Shown: positions 1 to 12,121 of the stretch, in pieces
How the letters are laid out: the number at the start of each line of letters is the position of its first letter
Position numbering within the stretch: the stretch's first letter is position 1
Assembly (NCBI GenBank): GCA_019914945.1
Contig: CM034099.1
Location: forward strand, 6,324,001-6,388,000
Direction: 5' to 3'
Source: Typha latifolia
Lineage: Eukaryota > Streptophyta > Magnoliopsida > Poales > Typhaceae
DNA length: 64,000 nucleotides
Translations under genes and position numbers: made by a program
Notes under the pieces: generated by a model
Database searches by the model: none
What the model was told of the DNA's origin: nothing
What the model saw: the letters and a program-made list of their open reading frames with translations, nothing else

Positions 1-523
1 AGGTACATTGCCCATCTACATCTTTCTCTTTTGTGCCCATTTCCTGTTGCAGCATAATTTTTGACATGACATGACCAGCACTATTCTTTTTGTAGTTTCT
101 TCTCGAACCTAGCTAATGTTCTGTTGCTTCCATGCTGAACTTAACATTTAAAAGAAAAAAAAATCTATTTATATGTTATAATACTGGACAACTCATGAGG
201 TTGTCAGAATCCATCATTTTATTAAGTCGAAGGTTTATGAGAACATGATTTAGCTTAATGATTGAAATGGTAGGATTGGCTGATTGCTATTAACTCATAA
301 GCATGACAAAGGTAGTCAAAACTTTTTATTTTTCTAATATGTTGATCGTGTTAATCTATAGAGTATATATAGACCCTTCTATAGCCAGCTTTGTCAATCT
401 CCACCTAAACGTTAGTTCCACAGGTTTAATTTGTATCTGATCATGCTACCATCCTCTCATGCTGGTGCATCTGATTATTTTCTGTTGGATTTTCTTTTCC
501 TCAATATTTCAATGTATTTGCAG
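1..523 (+). other. Intron of an upstream gene cut by the window edge
   Basis: No exon is visible here. The stretch is AT-rich and ends in a pyrimidine-rich tract and CAG acceptor at 521-523, directly before an open terminal exon. I read it as the last intron of a + strand gene whose other exons lie left of the window. No repeat or RNA gene was recognised. Confidence 0.5.
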
Positions 524-626
524 AGCGGAACCATCTTTATCCGACAAGGATCAGAAAGAAAGGGCCCAAAGGAGTAAATTTGTGCGCGAGCTCGTGCTGT
601 CGACTATATTTGATGACTCATTATGA
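524..626 (+). CDS. Terminal exon of an unidentified gene (5' part outside window)
   Basis: After the acceptor CAG at 521-523 a frame is open to TGA at 624-626. It codes for about 33 residues, beginning AEPSLSDKDQKERAQRSKF and ending LVLSTIFDDSL. The mix of charged residues followed by a short hydrophobic stretch looks like the conserved C-terminus of a real protein, and a polypyrimidine tract supports the acceptor. I do not recognise the family. Longer overlapping frames (580-813, 623-1018) lack this splice logic and look like chance. The 3' UTR probably runs into 627 to about 1190. Confidence 0.5.
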
Positions 627-1868
627 GATGTATTCACTCTATGGTGGTAGCAGAATCCTTGAGGGATCAGAGGATTGCCTGCAGGGTATGCCATTGTTAT
701 CTTCGCTGCTCACTGGAATCTCCAAACCGAGGCAGACTCAAGCTAGAGAACCTAGATTTCAAGTTGTTACATTCCAGAGAGCAAAGTGCACCACAACATA
801 TCAATGTATTTAATTTTTACCTTCACATTATAAGGGGCAATGTGCATAATTTTTTTTCCGAAGGAATTACCAAATTATCTTTGATAGTCAGACATCAGAT
901 GTGGCTGTGCTATTTAAGATACTATGTTGTAACACCGAAAGAAATACTGCCATTGTCAAAGGAAAATTGCTGTCTTGAAGATAAGATGTGTCTACTTTAT
1001 CATCTCTGTTATCGTTAGCTATCTTTGTAGCTCGATTGCTTAATCTGACAATTGTTAGAAGAAATGAACTGGTTCTAATAGAAACATGCCATACTTTTCG
1101 TTTATGCATCAAATTGCTATCACGCTACTATAATCCTATGGGGGTAAAGTCCCGTGAGAAAGGTTATGAGTTTAATTTTTTTTCATGAATGGTTGATCAA
1201 GTTGTTTAATTTATATATCAAGGTGGAAGGCTGGTGTTTTTATTTAGCTTAGGATTATGATTAACCTATGAGATTATAATCTTATCAAAATAAGAAAAAA
1301 GAAATAAGACATATTTTTCGTTTATGCATAGAAGTAATACTTGGCCTTTGACTACTAGCTTGATATCTTTATGCTCCCTAGCTCCCCTCTTTCTTTCGAT
1401 TTATTATAATATTTTACCTCCTAAAGTATTCTCGGTTTCAGAATCTTAAAATTTCGCTCTCAATTCCTCAAATGCAGTGAGAATATATACTTTTTAGATA
1501 GTTTGATATCAAAATATATTTATATTATCAAACAGCAAAGGAGATATGGGCCGAATAAAAAACTAATATTTTTTAGATATAAAAATACTAAAAGTTCATC
1601 AAGCTTTAATTAATATATTAAACCGTTTAGTTTAGACTTCAAATCTTGTATATGGCGGAACTATTGCTCTAATCTACTGAAATATTATTTCAAATCACCG
1701 CGCTCTCGAACTACTCCTCTAAATTAAGTCTAAATTAAGTTGGTATGTAAACGGCTATGGTTTTTAGTGACAAAGATAGAAAGAGATAATAGTTGGATTC
1801 TTTGATGGCAGTTGATCGTCTGCAATCTCCAATGCTGGACACTTCAGTTTCTACTTGTCAGCGCATAG

Positions 1869-1900
<32 letters not shown>

Positions 1901-1958
1901 GCGTGGCTTCTCTTCCGAAGTACGTCGAGGTCTAGGGTTAGGATTCCTGCTCTCTCCA
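627..1958. other. 3' UTR, intergenic spacer and LPEAT1 promoter
   Basis: AT-rich DNA without a convincing gene. The left part is probably the 3' UTR of the preceding gene. 1250-1760 is very AT-rich. 1790-1958 is the likely promoter and 5' UTR of the acyltransferase gene and includes a (CT)n tract at about 1874-1900. Confidence 0.5.
1874..1900. repeat. (CT)n microsatellite in the LPEAT1 5' leader
   Basis: Uninterrupted run of CT dinucleotides about 60 bp before the start codon. CT-rich leaders are common in plant genes, and several other genes in this window have similar tracts. Confidence 0.8.
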
Positions 1959-4900
1959 ATGTCCTCCGAGCTAACTTCCCTAGGCGACGGGGCCAACGGA
2001 TCCACCTATTCAGGAGGCGAAGCGCCGCCGGAGGACGGCCATCCTCTCCTCGAGCCGACCGCATCCCCTGCCTCAGGGAGCGTGGAGGAGCTGGAGGAGA
2101 AGTATGCTCCATACGTGCGGATCGACGCGTACGGGGACATGGGCCGCGGAGAGCTCCCCTTCTCGGAGAAGCTTCTCCTCGGGATCGCTCTCGCGACGCT
2201 CGTCCCGATTCGGGTGGCGGTCGGGGTGATGATCTTGATCCTCTACTACTTGATATGCCGGATCTGTACCCTTTTCTCCGAACCGAATCTCGAGGACGGG
2301 CAGGAGGACTACGCGCACATGGTGGAGTGGAGGAGGAGGGTGGTCGTGCGGTGTGGGAGGTTTCTCTCGCGGGTGATGTTGTTCCTCTTTGGGTTCTATT
2401 GGATTCATGACTACTATCGGATCTTAAACACTGAGGTATACGATTGCGCTTGTACTTCCTTCAATAAATTCTCATTTGGATAGTCAATTTGAACTGTTCT
2501 TAAATTGTGATCCTGTTCCTAATGCTCTTTAAGTTACCTTAACATATATCCTTGTCAATTTCCTTCAGGGATTTCTTCCATGCCATGATTATATTTTAAA
2601 ATAAAAAAGAATTCTCATCCTTAAGATATATCCTTGTCATAGCATATTCTTTCCATTGTTGAATGGTTGGTTATTTGTCATATGTCGATTCAATAGAAGG
2701 AAAGATGTGGAAGGTCATTTGTTGAATGGTTGATTCTTGTCATATGTCGATTCAATAGAAGGAAGGATGTGGAAGGTCATCCTTTATTAAACCTGTTGAT
2801 GGTGTAGTGCATAGTGAATTAGTGGTTCCACTTTGGGCCATTGACATGTTCTTGCTCACTGGTGCGCTTTGGTCTACCATAACATAAGGAAGTATTTGCT
2901 CACATGAGGAGATCTGGAGATGTATGCATATTGTAATTACAGAAGGATCTCTTGGAATTCAACTCGAAGACCTACAGTCATTCTGAGCTTTGGGTATTTT
3001 TTAACTCTCTCTAACTAAGTTACTGATTCTTAAGACGATAGCAAACTTCTTGGAAGTTCAGTGATTTTTACAATAGTGAGTACCAAAGGAAAAAATACTG
3101 TCACCTATCTATCCTGTTCTTGTGTGCCACTAGTTTTAACTCTCTCCTATGTACTTATGAAGGAGATCAAGAGTGCTTTCTGTCAAAGAGCTTTTTAATA
3201 CAAGTTGAATAGCAGACTCAAGTCTTTTCTTCTCTTCATTGTGAATGATTTGGACTTTCACCCTGATGATACTTTTATCTATAGATAAGTCCGCAAAGTT
3301 CTAATATCCTGGTTTTCAGGAGCTTAATGAAAATTTCTTTTTAATACTCTTTTCTTTTTATATTTTATTCAGGATGGGTATGCAAAGCAGTTTGTTGATT
3401 CAGAAAGACCGGGAGCAATTGTATCTAATCACGTATCTTATCTGGATATTCTCTATCATATGTCATCTTCCTTTCCAAGTTTTGTTGCAAAGGTAGTTCA
3501 GTGTTATAATTTGTAGTGGCAGGATGAGAACAAACAATTATGTAGACTTGGTTTTGATATGTTCATATTTCTGCAAAAACTGATTTTCGTTGAAGAGACC
3601 AGTGGCCAGACTGCCCCTTGTTGGTCTTATCAGGTACTGGCCTCCTCGATGTTACTTATAAGCTATGGTGCTTCATTTATCTTGCTTTTGACTTCTATCC
3701 ATCTGTTTCTGTCGCATTGTACCTTAATCCTGAATATGTTTGCTTATATTCTCCAACTATTAAGGTGTTGCTTTGCTTTATTTTTACTTTTTATTTGAGG
3801 GGGCAAAAGTTTTTTCCCTTGAATAGCTGAGAGTCGTCATTCCAGTCAAACTTGCTTATTAGGGTTAACCAAAATTATAACAATTTTAGTAAAAAATAGT
3901 AAGCATAATTTAGGAGATCTTGTTTCCTGCCAACATTCCTCAACTACTAAAATTGAAGAACTTGTTTTCCCCTTCCCAGTACTTCTCCCTCTCCTGACAT
4001 GAGTTGCATAGAAACTTCTTGCTCTCTTGACATGAGTTGCATAGAACTTCCTTATTTTCTAGGACGAGTTCATTTTTCCTTGATAAATCTTTTGATTAAT
4101 CATGATATAGGTCTTATCCCAGTTATCTGTAAACTCTTGGTATTTAGGAAAATTTGCATTTAACACTTGCCTTTTGTACTTATATGCCGTTTACACCCTC
4201 CATTTTTAATATTTGCCAGTTAAGTCCTATATTTTATTAAATATATGTAGAAAGCACTGTTGTTAGATCTATTAACTAAACTTAACCCAACCTTTAGATT
4301 AAGTTAATTATACTAAAAGTCAAAATATTATGAAAACATCCTCGCCAAGTTATATCCAACTATACCCTGGCTAATTAGCTCTTTTTCTCTTTGAATCTTT
4401 TGTCTAAGGAGAAAGAACTAATCTCATATTCTAAAAGAAAGAAGAAGAAAAAAAAAGTACTAACATTTTGGTCTAATTTGCTCTCTTTCTCTTAATTTTA
4501 AGTCTCTTGCCTAAGGAAGAAGATGCAATCTCATGTCCTAAAAGAAAGAAAGAAGAAGAAAAGGAAGTAAGAGCATTTTAGTTATTGTAAGAAAAAATAT
4601 TTGTAGTTCACGATATATATATATTTGTGCCATTTGCCCAAATAGTGTTAGTGTTAGCCTAATTCAGAGTGTTCTGTGCACATATTTGATAAATGTAGGA
4701 CTCAATTTATGAATATTAAAAATGGAGGGTATAAACCATAAATGGTTAAAGGATGGGTGTTAAATGTAAATTTCCTTTATTTTAATCTAAGAAGCTGGTT
4801 TCAGTTAGGCTCTTCTTGTAACTATTTCAAGTAATTTGTTGGACTGAAGGTTTTTTCTCATTCCACTCAAGTCAAGTTCGGACTATCTGGATTGAGATAA

Positions 4901-7900
4901 TGGTTTTGCCATTTCTCTTTTGTGCAGCAAGTGCCTTGGCTGTGTCTATGTTCGGCGAGAATCAAGAGGTTCTGATTTCAAAGGTGTTTCAGGTATATTC
5001 AAATTATGTTTCATCTTATAAGCCTTATTTTATGTCTATATATGTCCTATGTGTGCTGCAACTATACCAACTAATTTTACCCAAAAAACATTTTGATTTG
5101 GATTTTGTCATGCCTAAACCTAATCTGGTAGGTGCATGTTTTCTTGCTCATGTTGAATCCATAACTTCTAATTTTTTACAATTTTGTTTAAAGTTATGTT
5201 CGGTAAAATCTCGAACACCTAATGGTTTTTCAATTATATCCAGTTTGAAACTTTGATGCATCGTAAACTGATGAACACAAGTGCAGGCTTCCTGCAGTAG
5301 AAGTTCATTATCTCACTGTGCCAATGAGATGCACAGCATTTTTGCCTTAACTTCTATTACAAACAATCAATGTCTGCTTTTGTTGCCATCATTGTATAAT
5401 GTCTTATTCATCGTTTCTTTGTCTGCATTTTAATAAAGGATGAACATAGTTTCCTTGATGTTATGATAGACTGAGCTCATTACAAGTGGAACTCAACATG
5501 TAATACATGTTTATATTTTTATATCTGTAGGAGTTGGTGTTCTTCTAGCAGTGTTAGGGAGTTATTGAAAAATATATTAGAAATTAAATGTTTCAGTTGT
5601 ATAAACAAATGGTAATCTTTGAGTACCTATTCAAGTGTCCAACTGTCATCAATTGATAGTGACAGTTCTAAAATTCATGAAATAGCTGAGTGGTCAGGAA
5701 TCAGGATAACAATGTATATGCCTTTAAATAGGATCTTTTGTGGGAACTTCGATATATGACTTGTTTTCACATTTTTCATAGTATTTTCTGTAATTAACTA
5801 CTTTTATATATCAATATTCGATGCATTAATCTATTGACACTTGACTGTGAATATCTCTGTTGCTGCAGGTCTTGTGACAGAAAGAATCCAAGAAGCCCAT
5901 CAAAATAAGCTTTGCCCAATGATGATGCTCTTTCCTGGTAAGTACACATGCATTTATTATTTTTTTTCCTGGTCCTTTCCTTTCATTGCATAGTCTTTTT
6001 CTTGATTCTCAGAAATAAGAGGAACATTTATATTTGTGTGCATGCCTTGAAATTCAGCTGTACATAATAAATGCATGTTGTAAATTTGTAATGTCTCACA
6101 CTCTGCTAAGCTTATTTTTACCTTGTCATCCTTTGCTTTGTCATAGATAGTGGTTTAGTAATTACAGAAGGCATTACTATGTCCATTTTAAGGGACACTG
6201 ATTGTGCATTATTTGTTTAGCTCCATTCCATTTTGGCGTGTACACCACAAAATATGACACCATCTCCATACTACACCTTCCACAAAACTGTGGACAGACT
6301 GTTGCATGTGGACATGATGTTGAAAGTCTGAAACAGTCTGCACATATAGGTAGGTGTAGGCTCTTTTTCAGGTTCTCATTCCATCTTCTGTTTGGCATAC
6401 TTCTCTCAGTAGAGTTCTCTATGGTTCATGCTTAAGTGATTTTATATGCACTGTTTGAAGAAATATATTGTGTTATCTTCAAGTTTCACTTAATCCAACT
6501 AATCGTCTTACTTATTCTCTCTACAACTTTCTACACCTTATTTTTCTCTGGTCTAACTACTTTATTTTTGCTAACTTCAGAAGGCACAACCACAAATGGA
6601 GATTATCTTCTTCCATTCAAGACAGGTGCCTTTCTTGCAAAAGCCCCGGTGCTTCCAGTAATTCTAAGATATCCTTACAAAAGATTCAGCCCAGCATGGG
6701 ACTCTATATCGGGGGTAAGAAAACCCTGGATGACTTAATCTCTCTTTGGAATATGGTTCTTATTTTTTGGTCGAGTTCCAAGATAACCGGTAGTCAACAA
6801 ACACCATGTTTCAAATTGCTCCGGAAGATGATGTCATGCTGATTTTTTTTCCCACAATATAACATGTAACTGTTTTTTCTTTTTCCTGAAATAATTCTGT
6901 AGAGGAAATCATTCCGTAGAGGACCATGATCAGCCTTAGCCATGTGGTGCTTCTCTCCATCAGTAATTTGATGTAGCCAAGACTTATGCTAGTCTCTGGA
7001 TCTGTCTTGGCATTTCCTCAAATGAATTAAAACTGAAAGATAAAGGAGACATGTGCATGAACAACAACAATGTGGAATAGATGTACTGTGATGCAAATTT
7101 CCAGAAAAATGTAGGTTTTTTCAGCCTTCAAATAGCTGCATTCTGGCATTTTATGCATGGTCTCCATTATGAACTGAGAAATGTATGAAATATCTTATCC
7201 AAAACCAGTGAATCAGCTTTCAGAGTCTCATATCAACAAGTTATTGTATCAAGCTAATACCACTTCATAAAAGTTTAGTTGCTGATATGTTTTTCCCCTA
7301 TTCGATCACCATCTTATCCTGTCCAAGCATCATCTCTTTCTCTTCTTTATAATTTTGCAGGTCCGCCATGTATCCTTGCTTCTCTGTCAATTTGTTAATC
7401 ATATTGAGGTGATCCATTTGCCTGTATACTATCCTTCTGATCAAGAAAAAGAGGACCCTAAGCTCTATGCTAGCAATGTCCGGAAATTTATGGCAACTGA
7501 GGTATGATGCTTGTCATCACTTCACTTTTGTTACTATAACTGAGATGTTCTGCTATAATTGTTTTGAGATCTATATATGTTATAATGAAGTGCAGATCAT
7601 TCTCTAGGTACGGATATGGGATATTAGTTGAGTTTATTTGTTTGGAATTTGCATGTGATTTGGCTGTCTTATGTTGTCATATTTCCTCAGGCTTTAAGCA
7701 GTCTAGATCTGATCACTTACTAATTAGATTTGCTATGCTGGAAATAGCCTTCTAGTATTATCTGGCTTGTTGATATAATCAATTGAACCAATCAGGTTCT
7801 CAGTAAGACTTATAAAATCTAATTAAGTTAGATCTGTTTCCTCAAATTCTATCAAGCGATGAATGACTAGTTCTATGCATTTGTGTCTGAGTAAACTTCG

Positions 7901-8428
7901 AGAAACATTTTATGTTAAAAGTCTTTAAACTTCAAGGTTGGACTAGAAACTTTACCTTAAAACTTTGAAAAAAAATTTATGCTTCCCTAGCCATTAATTA
8001 GTAATTACATATTGAGATTGTGAAAAGTGGATACCAAGGTGGAGAGAGAAAAGGTGTTTGCTTTATTTCACCGTTTGATAAGCTTTTTTGAATCTCGAGG
8101 TGCACTTAATAGACAAAATGGTTTCAGAACTTTTGATAGAATTTTAATGTAATGTTTGTATTCTAAGTTTCTAACTCATTTATATTTATATACGGCTGAT
8201 TTGTCCTCATGCATTTTCCTTTCAAGTCTATTATTCTTACATCCACATGTGACTAGCATGAGTTGCAGCTTGTTTATTGATAACCAGATCTGCCTTGCTA
8301 ATCTGTTCATTGGCTTTCTGCAGGGCAAAATGATCCTTTCAGATATTGGGCTGGCCGAGAAGAGATTCTATCATGCTGTGCTGAATGGTAATAGTCTACC
8401 TTGTCTTTTACATGAGAAAGATGATTGA
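1959..8428 (+). CDS. LPEAT1: Lysophospholipid acyltransferase LPEAT1-type, 8 exons, complete
   Basis: Predicted 382-aa membrane acyltransferase that moves an acyl group from acyl-CoA to lysophospholipids (lyso-PE and others) at the ER during phospholipid remodelling. Exons: 1959-2435, 3373-3492, 3596-3633, 4928-4992, 5869-5937, 6581-6714, 7361-7501, 8324-8428; all joins are GT-AG and stay in frame. The N-terminus (1-70) is acidic and probably cytosolic. Hydrophobic segments lie at about 72-100 and 135-149. The PlsC acyltransferase block NHVSYLD (about 178-184) carries the catalytic His-x4-Asp, and FPEGTTTN (about 255-262) is the second conserved block. The C-terminus LHEKDD resembles plant LPEAT1. 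Exon 1 is GC-rich and later exons are AT-rich. Exon 3 is a 38-nt microexon. The length is close to that of Arabidopsis LPEAT1 (about 400 aa). The ATG at 1959 is chosen because it opens the frame that continues through exon 2; other frames over exon 1 are shadows. Confidence 0.93.
2658..2782. repeat. 63-bp tandem duplication in LPEAT1 intron 1
   Basis: Two consecutive copies (2658-2720 and 2721-2782), each beginning gttgaatggttg and ending gatgtggaaggtcat, differ at a few positions. It is intronic and has no coding consequence. Confidence 0.8.
3985..4055. repeat. Short tandem duplication in LPEAT1 intron 3
   Basis: The phrase tgacatgagttgcatagaa occurs twice about 31 bp apart inside the intron. 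It is probably a slippage duplication. Confidence 0.6.
4147..4775. mobile_element. Long-TIR MITE, copy 1 (LPEAT1 intron 3)
   Basis: The first about 80 bp (from ggaaaatttgcatttaacac) are an imperfect inverted repeat of the last about 80 bp (ending ttaaatgtaaatttcc). Both ends contain the block ccctccatttttaatatt or its complement. There is no coding capacity inside, only short AT-rich and GAAA-rich DNA. A related copy with the same ends lies at about 52842-53286. I could not fix a target-site duplication with confidence, so the superfamily is open; long TIRs would fit a Mutator-like or foldback MITE. Confidence 0.75.
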
Positions 8429-9449
8429 GAATCCCTTGACCTCGCAAACAGGATATGTGCAGACAGACAGCTGAGTTTTTGTTTCCTTCTTCTTTTTCTA
8501 ACTATGTATATTAACCTAGTAGTGAACCGTTAGTTGTCCACCGGGTGTTTCAATTTGAGAGGATAGTCCTAACATACTATTTTGTTCCGTGTAAATTCCA
8601 CCGGGTGTTTCAATTTGCTGCAAACTAGTCTGGATGCCATGGGGTCTTGAGTATAAACAAACCATGCTCTACTTGTATTATTTTTCTTGTACAGCTTTGG
8701 ACACTGAAAGAAAAAAGAAAAAAAAATCTTCCTTTTCCCTTGTGTGTGGTTAAAATGGCTAATCTGTCTTCATAAGTAAATCCCACCATTTTGTTGTTGA
8801 GGCTTCTCAACCATTATGAATAGAGTCTGCATCACCTACGGCCTCAACCATCAATTTGGTCTTCCTGCAGGTTTTGTTATGTGAAAGCTAATGTGAGATA
8901 TGAGCTCTGTCAATTCTCCATAGATGTTGCTATTGTTATAGTAAATGAACAGAAGTGGAAAGATAACGGCATGTTGGAGCGAGTAGAGATATCATTGGTT
9001 CTATACTTGAACTCCAACATGCTTTTGGAATTCACACGAGCAACGACTTTGCAGTGGATTATTGTTGTCAGGGTTTCTCATCTATAATGCAAAGTGTCAT
9101 CTTATTATTTTCTTTTAACAATAAGAAAATAATATATTGAAGTTAAACTACCACGATCTAGTAGAAAGATTATGCAAATGCACTGCCATCTTATTAATCC
9201 AATGCAATTACGCATTACCAGATCACTGGTAGTGTGATTGTAAAAGGGATTTGGGTAATGATGTGAAGTGAAAAAATTAAGTAAAATTAAAATTAATATC
9301 GCTGTGTGGATTCGGATCCTATACGGTTCCCGTCAAGATCCGATCCTTTGCCACCTTTTAAAGACCCAAATACGAAATGTTAGCCATGGCGAGATAAGGT
9401 AGTAGTAGTTGTTGTTGTAGTAGTAGTAGTAGTAGTAGTAGTTACCCCC
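8429..9449. other. 3' UTR of LPEAT1 and promoter of the transaminase gene
   Basis: No gene seen. A 20-bp phrase (ccaccgggtgtttcaatttg) occurs at about 8537 and again at about 8598. The second half is AT-rich promoter-like DNA leading to the start codon at 9450. Confidence 0.5.
9398..9441. repeat. (TAG)n/(TTG)n trinucleotide repeat in the transaminase 5' leader
   Basis: A run of TAG units interrupted by TTG units ends 8 bp before the ATG at 9450. On the other strand it would encode poly-Tyr/Asn, which is a chance frame. Confidence 0.8.
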
Positions 9450-12076
9450 ATGGAGGCAAAACTTTCCCGAGTCTCCCGGTCGCTGACTCCTTCGCCAATC
9501 CAAGAGCTCTCCCACCTCGCTCAGCGATGCGGCGCCATCAACCTCGCCGAAGGATTCCCTGACTTCCCCGCACCTCCTCACCTCAAAGACGCTGCCGTCT
9601 CCGCCATCAACGCCGACTTTAACCAGTACAGGTTTGGTTCCATCTCTTTGGGAAGAGTTTCGTCTCTTTTCTTGCTTCCTCTTACTCTTCTTTTGGCCTG
9701 GACGCTGAGCTTCTCAGAAAAGAATCGACTTTTTCCTTGTGCGAATGCATTTAGTAGTGACGGTATTGGTTTTTGTACTTTTAAAATCTAGACCCATTTC
9801 TTGATTGGGTCTAACGACGCCGATGATCTCAGGAGGGAGTCAGCATGCTCGTTGTTTGAAGCAATTTAGAGATTGTATAAGTCTTTTCATTTGTTTTTGT
9901 CGAGGCAGCACCTTTACAATTCTAGTGTATAATTTTACTTCGTCGGTAAATTTTAAAGTGATGATCTTTCGTTTCGTGCTACCTATTTCAATTTTGAGTG
10001 TTCACTTGGATTCTTGAATTGAAGAGGCTTTTGCTTCCAAGGCATGTGCAGGGAATTTGTGACCTCTTGGCGGTGGGAATGAAACGAAACCATGGTCTTG
10101 ACGTAAATCCTCTCACGGATTTTGTGATATCCGTTGGCCAGACAGAGGCATTCGCAGCAGCGATATTTGCAAGTATGAGAATGTCTGGATGTCTTGGGAG
10201 TATTTTCATATGAAATCATTTTCTTTTTACGTTCTTGAGATTTCAAGAGGTTGGTATTCATTGTTTACAATTGTCAAACAGTTGTCGATCATGGTGATGA
10301 AGTTTTGTTATTTGATCCTGTTTATGAAACATATGAATCGTGTATCGCCTTAGCTGGAGGCATCCCTGTAAGTTTCATATCCTTACAACTTTGTGAAGGC
10401 ATCCCTGTAAGTTTCATATCCTTACAACCGTGTAGTTAATGATGAATTTTTGATATGCACGAGTTTATCTTAGTAACATTTTGCTGTATCGGTGACTTGT
10501 GTAAGATCTGTTTTACTCTTTTGGTTGAGTCAGCTTAACAGTACCTCTATCTGAATGTTGAATTTTTTATTGAAAATTTTAGGTATATGTGGCATTAGAT
10601 CCACCTTGCTGGACTTTAAACGTAGACAGATTTATGAAATCCTTTACTAGTCGAACAAAAGCTGTAATTTTGAACAGGTCAGTATTTTCTTAGTACATCA
10701 AGCCAATGGTTTATGCGTGTTGTTCTGCACTCCCAAATCCATGGATGTGAAACATCTCCTATACCATTTATGCATTTTTATTGTACCATTTTCTCACTGG
10801 ACTCTTAGATAAGCTTATTATTATACATCAGCAACTTCTGCGTCTTTTTTTGTAGCACTAGTATATGCTTACATGAAACCTCTCACCTCAATAATTGACG
10901 GCATGCTATCAAACTTTAACTAAATATAAGCTTGGATTGATTTTTTTTTTATCATTTTCTACTGTAGGAAAGATGCAACCTGTAAGTTCCTGTATGATTC
11001 TTTTATAAGCTAATTTGATGAGAAATACAATTTAGATTGTGCGAAAGGCTAATTGGTACTTACACAGTCCGCACAATCCAACTGGCAAAGTTTTCAGCAT
11101 GGAAGAACTTCAAGTCATTGCTGAAGCCTGCTGCAGTATGGACTGCATTGCTGTAACAGATGAAGTATGCATGACTTTTTTACCTAAATGTATCAGTTAT
11201 CTGTATCAATAGCTAAGATGTACTTCAAAAAAATTTAAAAAAAAAAGGAAAAAGAAGATGTAGAAACAAATGAAATATTCAAACCTAAGCTAGGTTTTTA
11301 TAGTGATACATATTCTTTTTGCAGATCACTGAATAGCTAGCCATCACATGCTTGATTCACTTGCTCTTGCTGAATAGACACTACTAGATGGGATAGTTGT
11401 ACAGAAATAATTGCCTGACTTTCATATAGCAAAACTTGAGGAAGTTGGTACTTCAATTGATAAATATGTTTCAGCATGCCATTTGACATTTGTAATGGTT
11501 TTATACTTTTACTTATATTGGACCTAGAAAGTTGTTAAATTCTTTCCAATCAGGAAGGTGTAATTAATTGATAAATATTCCTCATGTTGAAACAATTAAT
11601 GGGAGATTTTATTTCCTCTCAGGTGTATGAATATATAACCTTTGGCATGGAAAAACATATATCCCTGGCCTCCCTTCCAGGGATGCAAGAAAGGACCATC
11701 ATTACATCATCTTTGTCAAAAACGTTTAGTGTCACAGGTGATCAGAGCTGTTATCTTGTTTCTTCACTTGCTATTGTAGCTAAACTGGCTGACTGACACC
11801 ATGGGAGTACTACTATTCCAATCTATGTTGACATCCGAGTATTTTGAATTTCTACTTTTCCCTGCATGAACTACAATTTTGCCCCATTAGGATCCTGTGA
11901 ACTGAATATGCAAATTTGTTAATTGTTACGAACTGTTTTATGTTTATCGTTACCATGAAATTAACTTCTACTGTTCTACAAGTTAACCCATTCAATAAGT
12001 TGGAATATTTGCCACAAGTCCAGAAGTCGAACATAAATAGATGGACATGCTTTTGCAAGTGAACTGTGATTGTCTT

Positions 12077-12121
<45 letters not shown>

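Noticed and set aside
580..1018. Two overlapping + frames of 77 and 131 codons
   Set aside because: They cross the terminal exon in the wrong frame and run into AT-rich 3' flank; composition is random and no splice signals support them.
1793..2410. 205-codon frame overlapping LPEAT1 exon 1, and antisense frames there
   Set aside because: Shadows of GC-rich coding DNA and a (CT)n run; exon 1 continues in the frame starting at 1959.
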